NCBI RefSeq assembly: GCF_002939305.1
Contig: NZ_MVDI01000005.1
Coordinates: forward strand, 1 to 64,000
Direction of reading: 5' to 3'
Length of the DNA stretch: 64,000 bases
Origin: Chroococcidiopsis sp. TS-821
GTDB lineage: Bacteria; Cyanobacteriota; Cyanobacteriia; Cyanobacteriales; Chroococcidiopsidaceae
In this document: piece by piece, positions 47,661 to 56,156 of the stretch
Layout of the letters: every line of letters begins with the position of its first letter
Position numbering within the stretch: the stretch's first letter is position 1
The notes under the pieces: model-generated
The model's database searches: none
What the model saw: only the letters and a program-made list of their open reading frames with translations
What the model was told of the DNA's origin: nothing
Program-made: the position numbers and the translations under genes

Positions 47661-48056
47661 ATGACTGATTCATCTGATAAAGAAGCAATTTTAGCGGTTA
47701 ACGAAGCTTTTTATCGTGCTTTCGCTAATCGAGACATCACTAGTATGAGCCGTTTGTGGTGGCAAGGTGCAACCAGTTTGTGTATCCATCCTGGTGGTAA
47801 TATTCTGATTGGATGGGAAACGATTCGATCCTCTTGGGAATCGATCTTTCGCCATACTGATCTCTTAGAAATCGAAACAGAAATTATTAAAGTAGAAGTT
47901 GACTACGCGATCGCCTATGTTGTCGTTCGAGAAATTGTTTTGCAATCGAACCGAGGTAGAAAGGTAAAAGCATCGTCACTCGCAACGAATATCTTTCAGA
48001 AGATGGCTCAAGAATGGTACTTAGTTCAACATCATGGCAGTCCAATTATGCGTTAG
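47661..48056 (+). CDS. SnoaL/NTF2-like domain protein
   Basis: A 131-residue single-domain protein with the cone-shaped NTF2-like fold pattern (AILAVNEAFYRAFANRDITSMSRLW, CIHPGG, LIGWETIRSSWESIF, VVVREIVLQSN, WYLVQHHGSPI). The family includes isomerases, cyclases and non-catalytic binding proteins, and the SnoaL_3 branch with WW..HPGG is common in cyanobacteria. No function can be assigned. It converges on the ABC transporter operon, with 23 bp between stops. Confidence 0.85.
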   Translation: MTDSSDKEAILAVNEAFYRAFANRDITSMSRLWWQGATSLCIHPGGNILIGWETIRSSWESIFRHTDLLEIETEIIKVEVDYAIAYVVVREIVLQSNRGRKVKASSLATNIFQKMAQEWYLVQHHGSPIMR

Positions 48057-48079
48057 TCATCTGCCTGTTGCAAATAACG

Positions 48080-48868
48080 CTAGGAAAATCGCTCTAAGAA
48101 TTGTTTCGTTCGAGCCGTTTTAGGCTGGTTAAAGAAACTGTGTGGTTCAGCCGTCTCAATAATTCTACCTGCGTCCATAAACACGATGCGATCGGCAACT
48201 TCTTTTGCAAACTGCATTTCATGGGTCGCGATAAGCATTGTCATTCCTTCTTGTGCAAGCGTCTTCATGACAGACAGAACTTCACCAACTAACTCCGGAT
48301 CGAGCGCACTTGTTGGTTCATCGAATAAAATCACTTCTGACTTCATAGCTAGCGCCCGCGCGATCGCGACTCGCTGCTTTTGTCCCCCTGATAGTCGCGC
48401 CGGATAAACATTCTTTTTGTCGAGTAGCCCAACTTTGATGAGTAGTTGTTCGGCTTGGGCGATCGCGTCAGCTTTAGAACGCTTCTGAACGTGAATCGGG
48501 GCTTCCGTGATATTTTCTAGAACAGTCATGTGCGGCCAAAGGTTAAAATGTTGAAAAACCATGCTGACACGAGTTCGCATCTTGGCAAGTTCTGCTTCGG
48601 TCATGAGAGTATCTTTCCCGCGACTTGTTTTGCGCCCCATCTGCGTGCCATGAATATAAATCTCTCCAGAGTTAGGAGTTTCTAACCAGTTGATGCAACG
48701 TAGTAAAGTCGATTTTCCCGAACCACTAGGACCCAATAAACAAACGGTTTCTCCTGGTAAAATCCGTAAATTGATATCATGTAATACCTCAAGTTGACCA
48801 AAACTTTTGCGCAAATGCAGTAGTTCCACCGCAGGTATTATTTGTGTTTCGACTCGGCTATCTAGCAT
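48080..48868 (-). CDS. Polar amino acid ABC transporter ATP-binding protein
   Basis: A 262-residue ATPase of the GlnQ/HisP type. Walker A is GPSGSGKST, the signature is [15 protein letters not shown] and Walker B is [14 protein letters not shown], with the H-loop in [15 protein letters not shown] chose the ATG at 48868, preceded by AGGAG; a TTG seven codons upstream is unlikely. It overlaps the upstream permease gene by eleven bases. It is the last gene of the operon that starts with the Rieske oxygenase. Confidence 0.94.
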   Translation of the reverse strand: MLDSRVETQIIPAVELLHLRKSFGQLEVLHDINLRILPGETVCLLGPSGSGKSTLLRCINWLETPNSGEIYIHGTQMGRKTSRGKDTLMTEAELAKMRTRVSMVFQHFNLWPHMTVLENITEAPIHVQKRSKADAIAQAEQLLIKVGLLDKKNVYPARLSGGQKQRVAIARALAMKSEVILFDEPTSALDPELVGEVLSVMKTLAQEGMTMLIATHEMQFAKEVADRIVFMDAGRIIETAEPHSFFNQPKTARTKQFLERFS

Positions 48869-49517
48869 AAATACTCCTAAAGGTTTCAACTTTACTTACA
48901 CATAGTTCAACCGTTAAACATAACAACCAATACAGCACTGCGGCGACAAAAAATGACTCAAATGGAACATAATAAGTCGATTGAATTGACCTTGCTACAA
49001 AAGTTAATTCTTGAATTGTGATAATAGAGAGAAACGCAGAATCTTTAATGATTTGAATAAATTGATTACCTAATACAGGTACAGAGAACAACAAGATTTG
49101 GGGCAAAATAATGCGTCTTATTAGTTGCCAACCTGTAAACCCATAAGCACGTCCTGCTTCAATTTGTCCAAAGGGTAAACTTGCCCAAGCAGAACGTAAA
49201 ATTTCCGCTATGTAAGCTGTGTTATAGACAACAATTGTCACAACAGCAGTCGTCCAATTGTCTAGTGTTATTCCTAATGAAGGCAGACCATAATAGATAA
49301 CATACGCCAGCATCAAAAAAGGAACGGCTCTTGCTGCATCGACAAAGCTTTGTACTGAAGTACGAGCAATTTGAGAGTGCGAAATTAATGGAATTAATAA
49401 GAGAATACCAAGCAGTAATGATAAAGCCATACCAGCAGTGCAGAGCCAAATTGTATTCCATAAGCCTTCAAGAAACCGAGGAAGATTATCAAAAATCACA
49501 TTAAATTGAATGCTCAT
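48858..49517 (-). CDS. Polar amino acid ABC transporter permease, second subunit
   Basis: A 219-residue permease of the HisM/GlnP type with about five helices. It has [23 protein letters not shown] near the start and the cytoplasmic EAA-like loop [27 protein letters not shown] overlap with the preceding permease gene implies coupled translation. With that gene it forms the membrane heterodimer. Substrate preference cannot be read from sequence. Confidence 0.93.
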   Translation of the reverse strand: MSIQFNVIFDNLPRFLEGLWNTIWLCTAGMALSLLLGILLLIPLISHSQIARTSVQSFVDAARAVPFLMLAYVIYYGLPSLGITLDNWTTAVVTIVVYNTAYIAEILRSAWASLPFGQIEAGRAYGFTGWQLIRRIILPQILLFSVPVLGNQFIQIIKDSAFLSIITIQELTFVARSIQSTYYVPFESFFVAAVLYWLLCLTVELCVSKVETFRSIYAR

Positions 49518-50155
49518 ATTAATTCATACCTCTGATGCATTCGATAATCGATTGTGCGAGTTAAACGAGTAAAGCCAAACAAAAGAAGGATATAAAACAG
49601 CATGGCGATCGCAGTCATCGTTAAAGGCTGAAAATTACTGGCAGCTAACTGACTAGCACGGCGAGTTAAATCATTAATTCCGATTACGCCTACCGCTGGA
49701 CTCGCTTTGACAATGAATGTAATTTCATTAGCGATCGCTGGCAAACTAGCCCGCCACACCTGTGGTAAGATGATGCGAACGAATGCTTGATTTTGGGTCA
49801 TTCCAAAAGCTTTTGCTGCTTCAACTTGTTCCACTGAGAAGTTAAGGATGGCTGAGCGCCAAATCTCACTAATAAAGGCAGAATGATTAATTGCTAGGGC
49901 AATGCTACCGGCGACAAATGCGTCTAAATTGATACCTAAAAAGGGTATGCCAAAATATAGCCAAAGAACTAGAAGAACGAGTGGTAAACTGCGGATGAAG
50001 CTGACGTATAGTGTTAATAGTTGACTTACAATAGGAATCTTTTTAACTCTCCCTAAAGCGACAGCTAAGCCCAAAGGAATTCCGATGATAACGCCCATTA
50101 AAGAAGTGATGCAGGTAATTACCAATCCGTAGAACAAATATTCTAAATCTCCCAT
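49514..50155 (-). CDS. Polar amino acid ABC transporter permease, first subunit
   Basis: A 213-residue permease of the same type (YLFYGLVITCITSLMGVIIGIPLG, FIRSLPLVLLVLWLYFGIPF, QVEAAKAFGMTQNQAFVRIILPQVWR). It follows the binding-protein gene by 40 bp and overlaps the next permease by four bases. The pair, with a GlnQ-type ATPase and a binding lipoprotein, makes a complete importer. Confidence 0.93.
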   Translation of the reverse strand: MGDLEYLFYGLVITCITSLMGVIIGIPLGLAVALGRVKKIPIVSQLLTLYVSFIRSLPLVLLVLWLYFGIPFLGINLDAFVAGSIALAINHSAFISEIWRSAILNFSVEQVEAAKAFGMTQNQAFVRIILPQVWRASLPAIANEITFIVKASPAVGVIGINDLTRRASQLAASNFQPLTMTAIAMLFYILLLFGFTRLTRTIDYRMHQRYELI

Positions 50156-50195
50156 TTTTTCACCTTCTTAAAAACCACAAAGGTACAGAGCAAGA

Positions 50196-51068
50196 TTACG
50201 AGGTAGGGATTGGTCGATCGCCAGGAAGTCTAGGTTCATTGGGTAGATCAAAAGTCACTCCCAGCCACTTTTGTTGTAATTGTTTGAGCGTGCCATCTGC
50301 TTTAGCTTTAGCAAGTCCGTCATTGAAAACTTGCAAGATATCTTGTCTACCTTTTCGCACTGCCCATGCTGCATAAACTTTATCGCCTACGGGTTCTTGG
50401 ACTACCTCAAATACATTGGGCTTGGCTTTCATCACTTGAGTCAGTGCAACTAAATTATTCAGAACTGCATCAACTCGTTTGTTTTCTAAGTCTTGATAAG
50501 CTTCGGCAAAAGCGCCATATTCAGTTGTTCTTGCTGCTGCTTTTCCTTGTGCTTTAAGTTGAGGATTGACTACTTCGGCAATAATTTTGGCAGTAATACT
50601 CCCTTGTTGTACGCCGACTGTCTTACCTGCTAAGTCAGCAATTGAGTTGATCGAGTCTCCACGTCGTTTAATTAGGTAGTTAGTAATATCGGTGATTGGC
50701 ATTGTGAAATCGATAGCTGTTAAGCGTTCTTCTAGTATGGCGATCGCTGCATTTGTCGCATCGTATCTATTAGCAGCAATTCCAGTCAAAATTCCTTGAA
50801 ATGGTAAAATTTCTTGCTTGACTGTAAAAGGTGCATCTCTTGTCACTAACTCTAAAAGTTCTTGGTTGTAACCGACGTGTTTGCCATTTTGGAGAAAATC
50901 GTAGGGAGGATAATCATCTTCAGTTGCAACGGTGATTTCTTGCGTTCCTCCAGAAACTTGACTCGATGAAGGCGAACAAGCAACCGCGATGGTGAAGGTG
51001 AAAAGTGCGATCGCAACTAAAATACCGAATCGCAGCCAGTAGTTTGCGCGTCGAATTCTATAATTCAT
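50196..51068 (-). CDS. Amino acid ABC transporter substrate-binding lipoprotein (family 3)
   Basis: A 290-residue periplasmic binding protein. The signal peptide ends in IAVAC, a lipobox-like site. The mature part has ITVATEDDYPPYDFLQNGKHVGYNQELLELV, DFTMPITDITNYLI, AGKTVGVQQGSI and RVDAVLNNLVALTQVMKA, typical of polar amino acid binding proteins. The tail ends in a proline-rich stretch. Ligand may be an amino acid, opine or guanidino compound, judged from the neighbours, not from pocket residues. Confidence 0.92.
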   Translation of the reverse strand: MNYRIRRANYWLRFGILVAIALFTFTIAVACSPSSSQVSGGTQEITVATEDDYPPYDFLQNGKHVGYNQELLELVTRDAPFTVKQEILPFQGILTGIAANRYDATNAAIAILEERLTAIDFTMPITDITNYLIKRRGDSINSIADLAGKTVGVQQGSITAKIIAEVVNPQLKAQGKAAARTTEYGAFAEAYQDLENKRVDAVLNNLVALTQVMKAKPNVFEVVQEPVGDKVYAAWAVRKGRQDILQVFNDGLAKAKADGTLKQLQQKWLGVTFDLPNEPRLPGDRPIPTS

Positions 51069-51111
51069 AACAACTGCTCAGCAAAACTCAAAAAAGTTTA
51101 AAAAGTGTTGG

Positions 51112-52101
51112 CTAGCAAGTACCAAATTGCAGATTGATTTGCTTTAACCACTTGCGGTAAGCAATCGACATTTTGTCGCAGGGAAAATGGAATTCTTGTT
51201 GTAAATTGAGTGGCAGTTTCTGCGGACGTTGTGACTCTACCATTGGTATATCCTGCGCCATGACATCGTCTTGAAAGCGGCGCAATTCATCGTTGGACAT
51301 TTCTGGTGCGTAGTTTCTAGAAACACCTAGCCAAGCAACACTTCGAGTTTCCTCAACAGGTGTTACTGTCAAGAAAATAGAGAAATATTTTGTATCGTCG
51401 CCTTTGCGAAAACAAGCTACCAAAGGTCGGACAATTTTATAAACGTAAGAAACTGACTTAGCTTCTCCAGTACCTTCTGGATTAGGCTGATAAAAGTGAA
51501 TATCACTAGCGCTAATACTGTCTGCATCAACAGCTAACGTGTAATTTGGGACTTCTGGAAATTCTGGATCGCCGAGAAAACCTCGATGCGTAAAGGGAAA
51601 GTGCGCAATATCAACAAAGTTTTCGACAATACGAGGCGCACTAGCGTTAATAAAGTAAGGTCCACACTGAAATGCGATCGCATCTGTTTGCTCCCACTCT
51701 GCAAATGTAGGAATATCTTGCTCAGGTTCGCCCAAAGCTACCCAAATAAAGCCATATTTTTCTTTAACGTGATAGGTGCGAATGTTAGCAGTTTGCGGAA
51801 AAGAAGTAATTTTTAAATCTGCTGGAATGCGGGTACAATGTCCATCTGCATCAAATGACATCGCGTGATAAGGACACACGATCGCCTTGTTGCACTCGAT
51901 CCAACCCATTGACAGTGATACACCGCGATGCGGACAGCGGTCTTGACAAGCAACGATTTTTTCGTCAGTCCGCCAAAGGGCGATCGCATTTCCAAGTAGA
52001 TGAACTTGCAAGGGTCGATTAGCTTTAAGATCGTCGGCTAGCGCAACTACGTGCCATGCGTTATATAAAATCGGATCGTCAATTAGGGTATCACTCAGCA
52101 T
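51112..52101 (-). CDS. Rieske non-heme iron oxygenase, alpha subunit (N-/O-demethylase-like)
   Basis: A 329-residue oxygenase. The Rieske 2Fe-2S ligands lie in CPHRG and CPYH near the N-terminus, and the mononuclear iron site is in ENFVDIAHFPFTHRG. Length and layout resemble single-component demethylases such as VanA or NdmA, which oxidatively remove methyl groups, more than ring dioxygenases. No reductase gene is adjacent, so electrons must come from elsewhere, possibly from a ferredoxin such as that at 58666. It is the first gene of the operon with the amino-acid importer, suggesting that the importer delivers its substrate. Confidence 0.9.
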   Translation of the reverse strand: MLSDTLIDDPILYNAWHVVALADDLKANRPLQVHLLGNAIALWRTDEKIVACQDRCPHRGVSLSMGWIECNKAIVCPYHAMSFDADGHCTRIPADLKITSFPQTANIRTYHVKEKYGFIWVALGEPEQDIPTFAEWEQTDAIAFQCGPYFINASAPRIVENFVDIAHFPFTHRGFLGDPEFPEVPNYTLAVDADSISASDIHFYQPNPEGTGEAKSVSYVYKIVRPLVACFRKGDDTKYFSIFLTVTPVEETRSVAWLGVSRNYAPEMSNDELRRFQDDVMAQDIPMVESQRPQKLPLNLQQEFHFPCDKMSIAYRKWLKQINLQFGTC

Positions 52102-52136
52102 TGATTATGTCCTCAATGTTTTATGTTGATAGCTAT

Positions 52137-52259
52137 CTAAAAGAGGTCAAAATTGAAAGCTAGTTGAGTCAGTCCGTTGGGGGTTTCAAGACAGCGGAAT
52201 TGACCATCCATCATGTCCTGATTGACCATTGCTGTCGTTTTCAGCGAAACGATTTCGAG
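52137..52259 (-). pseudogene. Short 3' relic of an unidentified gene
   Basis: A frame on the minus strand reads LEIVSLKTTAMVNQDMMDG, then QFRCLETPNGLTQLAFNFDLF before a TAG. It looks like the C-terminal end of a real protein, but a stop lies just upstream. It fills part of the 315-bp gap between the Rieske gene and the regulator gene. I do not recognise the family. Confidence 0.35.
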
Positions 52260-52376
52260 TTATAGCTGTACTTTTGATTGAAAAATGCTAACAACTGAAA
52301 GCTTGTGTTCTACGTTAAAGAAAATAGTAACTTCAAAAAGTGCTTTGTAATACAATAGCAACTAATGCTTACAATT

Positions 52377-52391
52377 TTGCTGAAATAGCAA
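52377..52391. promoter_or_regulatory. Small dyad upstream of the Lrp-type regulator gene
   Basis: TTGCT and AGCAA flank five bases, in an AT-rich context 37 bp before the ATG. It could be an autoregulatory operator for the Lrp-like protein, but a five-base arm is weak evidence. Confidence 0.25.
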
Positions 52392-52428
52392 TTTTTTAGC
52401 GAATAGTTGTGCTTTTTTGAAAAACGCC

Positions 52429-52908
52429 ATGAATCAACCGCACATAGGCACCGGCGCACCCATTATGCTGGACAATCTTGACCGCGAAATCATTGGTCTG
52501 CTAAAAGTTGACGGACGAATGTCTTTTACCGAAGTTGCTAAGAAACTGAATCTTCCAGAAGCTACGGCGCGTTATCGAGTGCAACGCCTTTTGCAATCTA
52601 AAATTATCAAAATTCATGCTTCTCCTAATCCAGAGCATCTCGGTACACCGCACATTGTCATTGTTCAGCTTTTTGTCGAGAACAGCAAAATCGATGCTGT
52701 CGCCGCAGCACTTGTTGAGATTGAAGAAGTTCAGTTTGTCGCTGTAACGGCTGGACATCACAACATCGTGATTGATGTCAGTTTTGGCGCGCATAGCGAA
52801 ATGTTGGCATTCTACGCCAAGTTACACCAGATTCCAGGCATTATCCGTTATGAATCTCAAGTTGTCATGAAACTCCTGAAGGCTGAGTATAAGTATGTGC
52901 TGAGTTAA
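52429..52908 (+). CDS. Lrp/AsnC family transcriptional regulator
   Basis: A 159-residue regulator. The N-terminal winged-helix region has LDNLDREIIGLLKVDGRMSF, EVAKKLNLPEATARYRVQRL and the C-terminal RAM effector-binding domain has VQFVAVTAGHHNIVIDVSF and GIIRYESQVVMKLLK. Such proteins respond to amino acids or related compounds. It is divergent from the Rieske-importer operon and upstream of the creatininase gene, so it probably controls both. I chose the ATG at 52429 over a TTG four codons upstream. Confidence 0.92.
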   Translation: MNQPHIGTGAPIMLDNLDREIIGLLKVDGRMSFTEVAKKLNLPEATARYRVQRLLQSKIIKIHASPNPEHLGTPHIVIVQLFVENSKIDAVAAALVEIEEVQFVAVTAGHHNIVIDVSFGAHSEMLAFYAKLHQIPGIIRYESQVVMKLLKAEYKYVLS

Positions 52909-53252
52909 CGAGCACAGGAGAATTGAGAAATGTCAAGAAATCTGAATATGTATTCAAAGTTTTTCTATTTTAAGAATATCGCAATTATGTATACGCAAGT
53001 TTACTTGATTAGTTAAAACTAGAGAATCAATTACTATTTATCAAGTCTTAATTGCAAATAAATTATGTATTTAGCAAAATAAATTGAATAAAGTATCAAG
53101 GATTACATATTCTAGGTATTGAGTGCGTCTATCCTGAAGGAGACGGCATCAATCTGCAATGCAGACATAATTCGATACTATTTCGATTGGCGCGTGTCGT
53201 TGCTTGTTCAATGCCGTTGAAGATTGAGTCATAATTAAGGATTTTGCGTGAA
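52909..53252. other. Gene-free stretch before the creatininase-family gene
   Basis: This 344-bp stretch is AT-rich and I see no open frame, terminator or known riboswitch. In particular I could not find the conserved ACGR-loop core expected of a guanidine-I riboswitch. It should hold the promoter of the two hydrolase genes downstream. Confidence 0.35.
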
Positions 53253-54053
53253 ATGCATCCATTAATGATGGGTTCATTGAGTTGGATTGAATATCAACAG
53301 CGTCTTCAAGAGGAAAATGCGATCGTTCTGATTCCTTGCGGCGCGTTAGAACAGCATGGTCCACATTTACCATTAGGGACTGATGCATTGCTGAGTACAT
53401 CTGTTGCACAGAGCGTAGCAGAACAAATTAATGGCATCGTTGCACCAACATTTAGTTATGGCTACAAATCTCAACCGAAATCGGGTGGTGGACAGTGCTT
53501 CCCTGGAACGACTAGCTTAGATGGCAATAGCCTGAGCCAATCGATTCGCGACGTGGTGCGCGAACTCGCGCGTCAAGGTGCAAACCAACTTGTTTTAGTA
53601 AATGGACACTATGAGAATCAATGGTTTCTTACTGAAGGAATTGAGCTAGCAATCCGCGATGTGGGTAGTTCTTCCCCGTTGCGGGTGATGCGGCTAGAGT
53701 ATTGGGATTTTCTTACGAGCGATATATTAGACCAAGTATTTCCCGACGGCTTTCCAGGATTTGCACTCGAACACGCGGCTGTGATTGAAACGTCATTAAT
53801 GGCACATTACCATGCAAACTTAGTGCGCCTCGATCGCATTCCAGATGTGCCCCTGCACGAATTTCCGAGTTATGATGTTTTTCCCCAACGTTCAGATTGG
53901 GTTCATCCATCAGGCGTTCTTTCATCAGCCAAATCTGCGAGTGCCGAAAAAGGCAAACTTATGGCAAATCACATTGCGACTGGTATTGCAGTTGCTATTC
54001 AACAAGAATTTGGTGCTAAACATTTCGCGGTAAATAAAACTGCGCCACGCTAA
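53253..54053 (+). CDS. Creatininase family amidohydrolase
   Basis: A 266-residue metal-dependent amidohydrolase. Likely ligands lie in PCGALEQHGPHLPLGTDA (Glu, His, Asp) and LVNGHYENQWF (His, Glu). A conserved GYKSQPKSGGGQCFPGTTSL loop and the late ALEHAAVIETSLMAHYHA motif are family features. Creatininase opens creatinine to creatine; the family also holds formamide hydrolases in cofactor synthesis, so the substrate is open. The ATG at 53253 is taken over a TTG three codons earlier. The agmatinase-like gene follows after 34 bp. Confidence 0.9.
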   Translation: MHPLMMGSLSWIEYQQRLQEENAIVLIPCGALEQHGPHLPLGTDALLSTSVAQSVAEQINGIVAPTFSYGYKSQPKSGGGQCFPGTTSLDGNSLSQSIRDVVRELARQGANQLVLVNGHYENQWFLTEGIELAIRDVGSSSPLRVMRLEYWDFLTSDILDQVFPDGFPGFALEHAAVIETSLMAHYHANLVRLDRIPDVPLHEFPSYDVFPQRSDWVHPSGVLSSAKSASAEKGKLMANHIATGIAVAIQQEFGAKHFAVNKTAPR

Positions 54054-54060
54054 TCTCGTC

Positions 54061-54086
54061 TTTAATCCTGACTTTTGACTTCTGCT
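54061..54086 (+). repeat. Dispersed intergenic repeat, copy c
   Basis: TTTAATCCTGACTTTTGACT then TCTGCT fills the 34-bp gap between the creatininase and agmatinase-like genes. It matches the copies at 5471, 27888, 55201 and 59298. Confidence 0.45.
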
Positions 54087-54087
54087 C

Positions 54088-55068
54088 ATGCAATCTGATT
54101 TTACTCCGATTCAACCGATCAGCGGTACTATCTTGCCTCGCTACGCGGGAGCTTCAACGTTTGCGCGATTACCCGAACTGCGTGATGTACCGCACTGTGA
54201 TGTAGCGATCGTCGGTATTCCTTTTGATGCGGGTACAAGTTTTCGTCCTGGCGCTCGGTTTGGACCGCACGCAATTCGTCAAGCGTCCAGAAATCTGCGC
54301 ACGCAGTATCATCCTGTTTATGATGTTGAGCCGTTTAAAGTTCAACAAGTGGCAGATGCAGGAGATATTGCTTGCAATCCATACAATATTAACGATGCCA
54401 TACAACAAATTGAGACGGCTGCAACTGCACTGTTAGAGCAAGTAGGTGCGATTATTAGCTTGGGTGGAGATCACACGATCGCCTTTCCGTTACTCAAAGC
54501 AATCAATCACCGCTACGGACCTGTGGCACTCGTCCATTTTGACGCGCATCTAGATACCTGGGATACTTACTTTGGTGCGCCTTACACGCATGGTACGCCT
54601 TTTCGCCGCGCGGCTGAAGCAGGGCTATTTTTAGATACCGCATCGATGCACGTTGGCATTCGCGGTCCACTTTATAGCCGCAACGACTTGAGCAAAGATG
54701 CTGAACTAGGTTTTCGCATTGTGCATTGCGATGAGTTTGAAACAATCGGGATTTCAGGCGTTGTTGAGCGAATTCGCGATCGCGTTGGCGATTATCCTCT
54801 CTATTTATCGATTGATATTGATGTCCTCGATCCTGCCCATGCTCCAGGCACAGGAACACCTGAAATAGCTGGCATGACAAGCCGCGAACTATTAGGCGTA
54901 TTACGAGGGCTTGCGGGACTTTCGGTGATTTCAGCAGATATTGTCGAAGTCGCTCCTGCCTACGACCATGCCGAGTTGACTTCACTTGCCGCAGCTACCG
55001 TAACTTACGAGTTGATTAACCTGCTAGCACTTAGCCCAAAACTCAATGCATCTACTCACAAGTATTGA
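54088..55068 (+). CDS. Agmatinase/ureohydrolase (arginase) family protein
   Basis: A 326-residue binuclear-metal hydrolase that splits guanidino compounds to urea and an amine. Metal-binding motifs are SLGGDHTI, HFDAHLDTWD and SIDIDVLDPAHAPGTGTPE. The YTHGTPFRRAAE segment is typical of agmatinase, guanidinobutyrase and guanidinopropionase rather than arginase. It lacks the long N-terminus of the cyanobacterial nickel-dependent guanidine hydrolase GdmH, and no hypAB-like nickel genes are adjacent. It is probably co-transcribed with the creatininase-family gene. Substrate could be agmatine, guanidinobutyrate or another guanidino acid. Confidence 0.93.
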   Translation: MQSDFTPIQPISGTILPRYAGASTFARLPELRDVPHCDVAIVGIPFDAGTSFRPGARFGPHAIRQASRNLRTQYHPVYDVEPFKVQQVADAGDIACNPYNINDAIQQIETAATALLEQVGAIISLGGDHTIAFPLLKAINHRYGPVALVHFDAHLDTWDTYFGAPYTHGTPFRRAAEAGLFLDTASMHVGIRGPLYSRNDLSKDAELGFRIVHCDEFETIGISGVVERIRDRVGDYPLYLSIDIDVLDPAHAPGTGTPEIAGMTSRELLGVLRGLAGLSVISADIVEVAPAYDHAELTSLAAATVTYELINLLALSPKLNASTHKY

Positions 55069-55200
55069 TAGATATCTTGCAACTTTAACTCTGGCAACTT
55101 TGAGCTAGTTTTCTCATCAGCTTGAGAAGAACGGCGATACGGTATGCTTGTTTGAGTCGTTGGATTCTGCTGTTAGTAGCTGCACTTTTTTACCTGTGGT

Positions 55201-55230
55201 AGCTTTTAGCCCTGGCTGACCTCTGCTATT
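55201..55230 (+). repeat. Dispersed intergenic repeat, copy d
   Basis: AGCTTTTAGCCCTGGCTGAC then CTCTGCTATT matches the copies at 5471, 27888, 54061 and 59298, with one small insertion. Confidence 0.45.
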
Positions 55231-55232
55231 AC

Positions 55233-55545
55233 TTTTGTAAGGTAAACACAATAATCTGTAAACAGTATTATCGAGGTTAATAATGCCAGTTGCGAGTCTG
55301 CCCCGCGATCGTGATTACCCAAGACTGCCACAGTAAGCGGAAAATACGGTTCAAACGCTCTTCATTCGTCCATTTATCTACGTGAATATCGCTAATTTGG
55401 ACAATCCGGTATTGCTCAAATTCGGCAGCTAAATGCGGTAAAGTTAATTGCAAGCGATTAATAGCAATCCAGTTTGGCTCAACCAACCACGAGTAGAAAA
55501 ATAAACTAATTAATAAGCTTAAAGGTCAGAATACTCGGATAAATA
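55233..55545 (-). pseudogene. Calcineurin-like metallophosphatase, deleted and frameshifted
   Basis: The N-terminal part reads SLLISLFFYSWLVEPNWIAI and FEQYRIVQISDIHVDKWT, with the first metal motif DIH. Around 55330 the frame breaks. A second frame then gives TVAVLGNHDRGADSQLALLT, carrying the later GNHD motif. The segment between them, including the GD motif, is gone. No start codon precedes the first part. The remaining gap to 56156 (55561-56156) is AT-rich, and I see no credible gene in it. Confidence 0.7.
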
Positions 55546-56156
55546 TAAAGTTTGAACTGCTTTTTTGTCTCTGCTGGCGTTTTCTCAAATTATACTCCTT
55601 CTATAAAAGAAATAACAATTTTTATACACGAAATTGCTTTCTACTAAATATATTTATCTGAGTGTTTGTTGTTCGTTAGCTTTCACGAGTGACAAAGAAT
55701 AATTATATTGCCCTCGCAGTGAGAGTACTCAATCGCAATAGGTGCCAACGCACTTTTCTCAAATTATTGGACTTTTTGTACTGTGTAAAATTGAGTCAAT
55801 ACAAAGTTTGCAATTATCATCTTTTTATGGTGTATCTATATACATTTAAAACCCTAATCTTTTCGCCATCAACTAAAACTCAGCTTTAAAATTAAAGCAT
55901 TTGTTTGCAGAAAACAACCTCGATGAATACTCAACTTTGCAATAAATATTATTTCCTATTTTGCTAATGATACTGTAACCGCAATTCTGCCCCTTGAATG
56001 TCACTTTGACGTTTTAGCTACATAATTTTTCACAGCTTGCTGTAGAAAGGCTGTCGTATTAATGGCTATACAAAATGTTGCTGATTGAGTATGTGCCACC
56101 CTCTAATCTCGCGAACAAAAGTTTCCTCTCGATCTTCTCTTGCAAATGCGAGTCAA

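Noticed and set aside
52199-52229. Direct repeat ATTGACCAT, 22 bp apart, as an operator for the Lrp-type regulator.
   Set aside because: Both copies lie inside what looks like the end of a former coding sequence, so the repeat may be chance.
52909-53252. Guanidine (ykkC) riboswitch before the hydrolase genes.
   Set aside because: I could not find the conserved loops or a matching helical layout.
54088-55068. Guanidine hydrolase GdmH.
   Set aside because: The protein is shorter than the GdmH type and has agmatinase-like active-site segments. No nickel-loading genes are adjacent.
55689-55889. A 66-residue open frame between the phosphatase relic and the phosphodiesterase gene.
   Set aside because: AT-rich, Leu/Tyr-rich composition, no ribosome-binding site and no recognisable motif.
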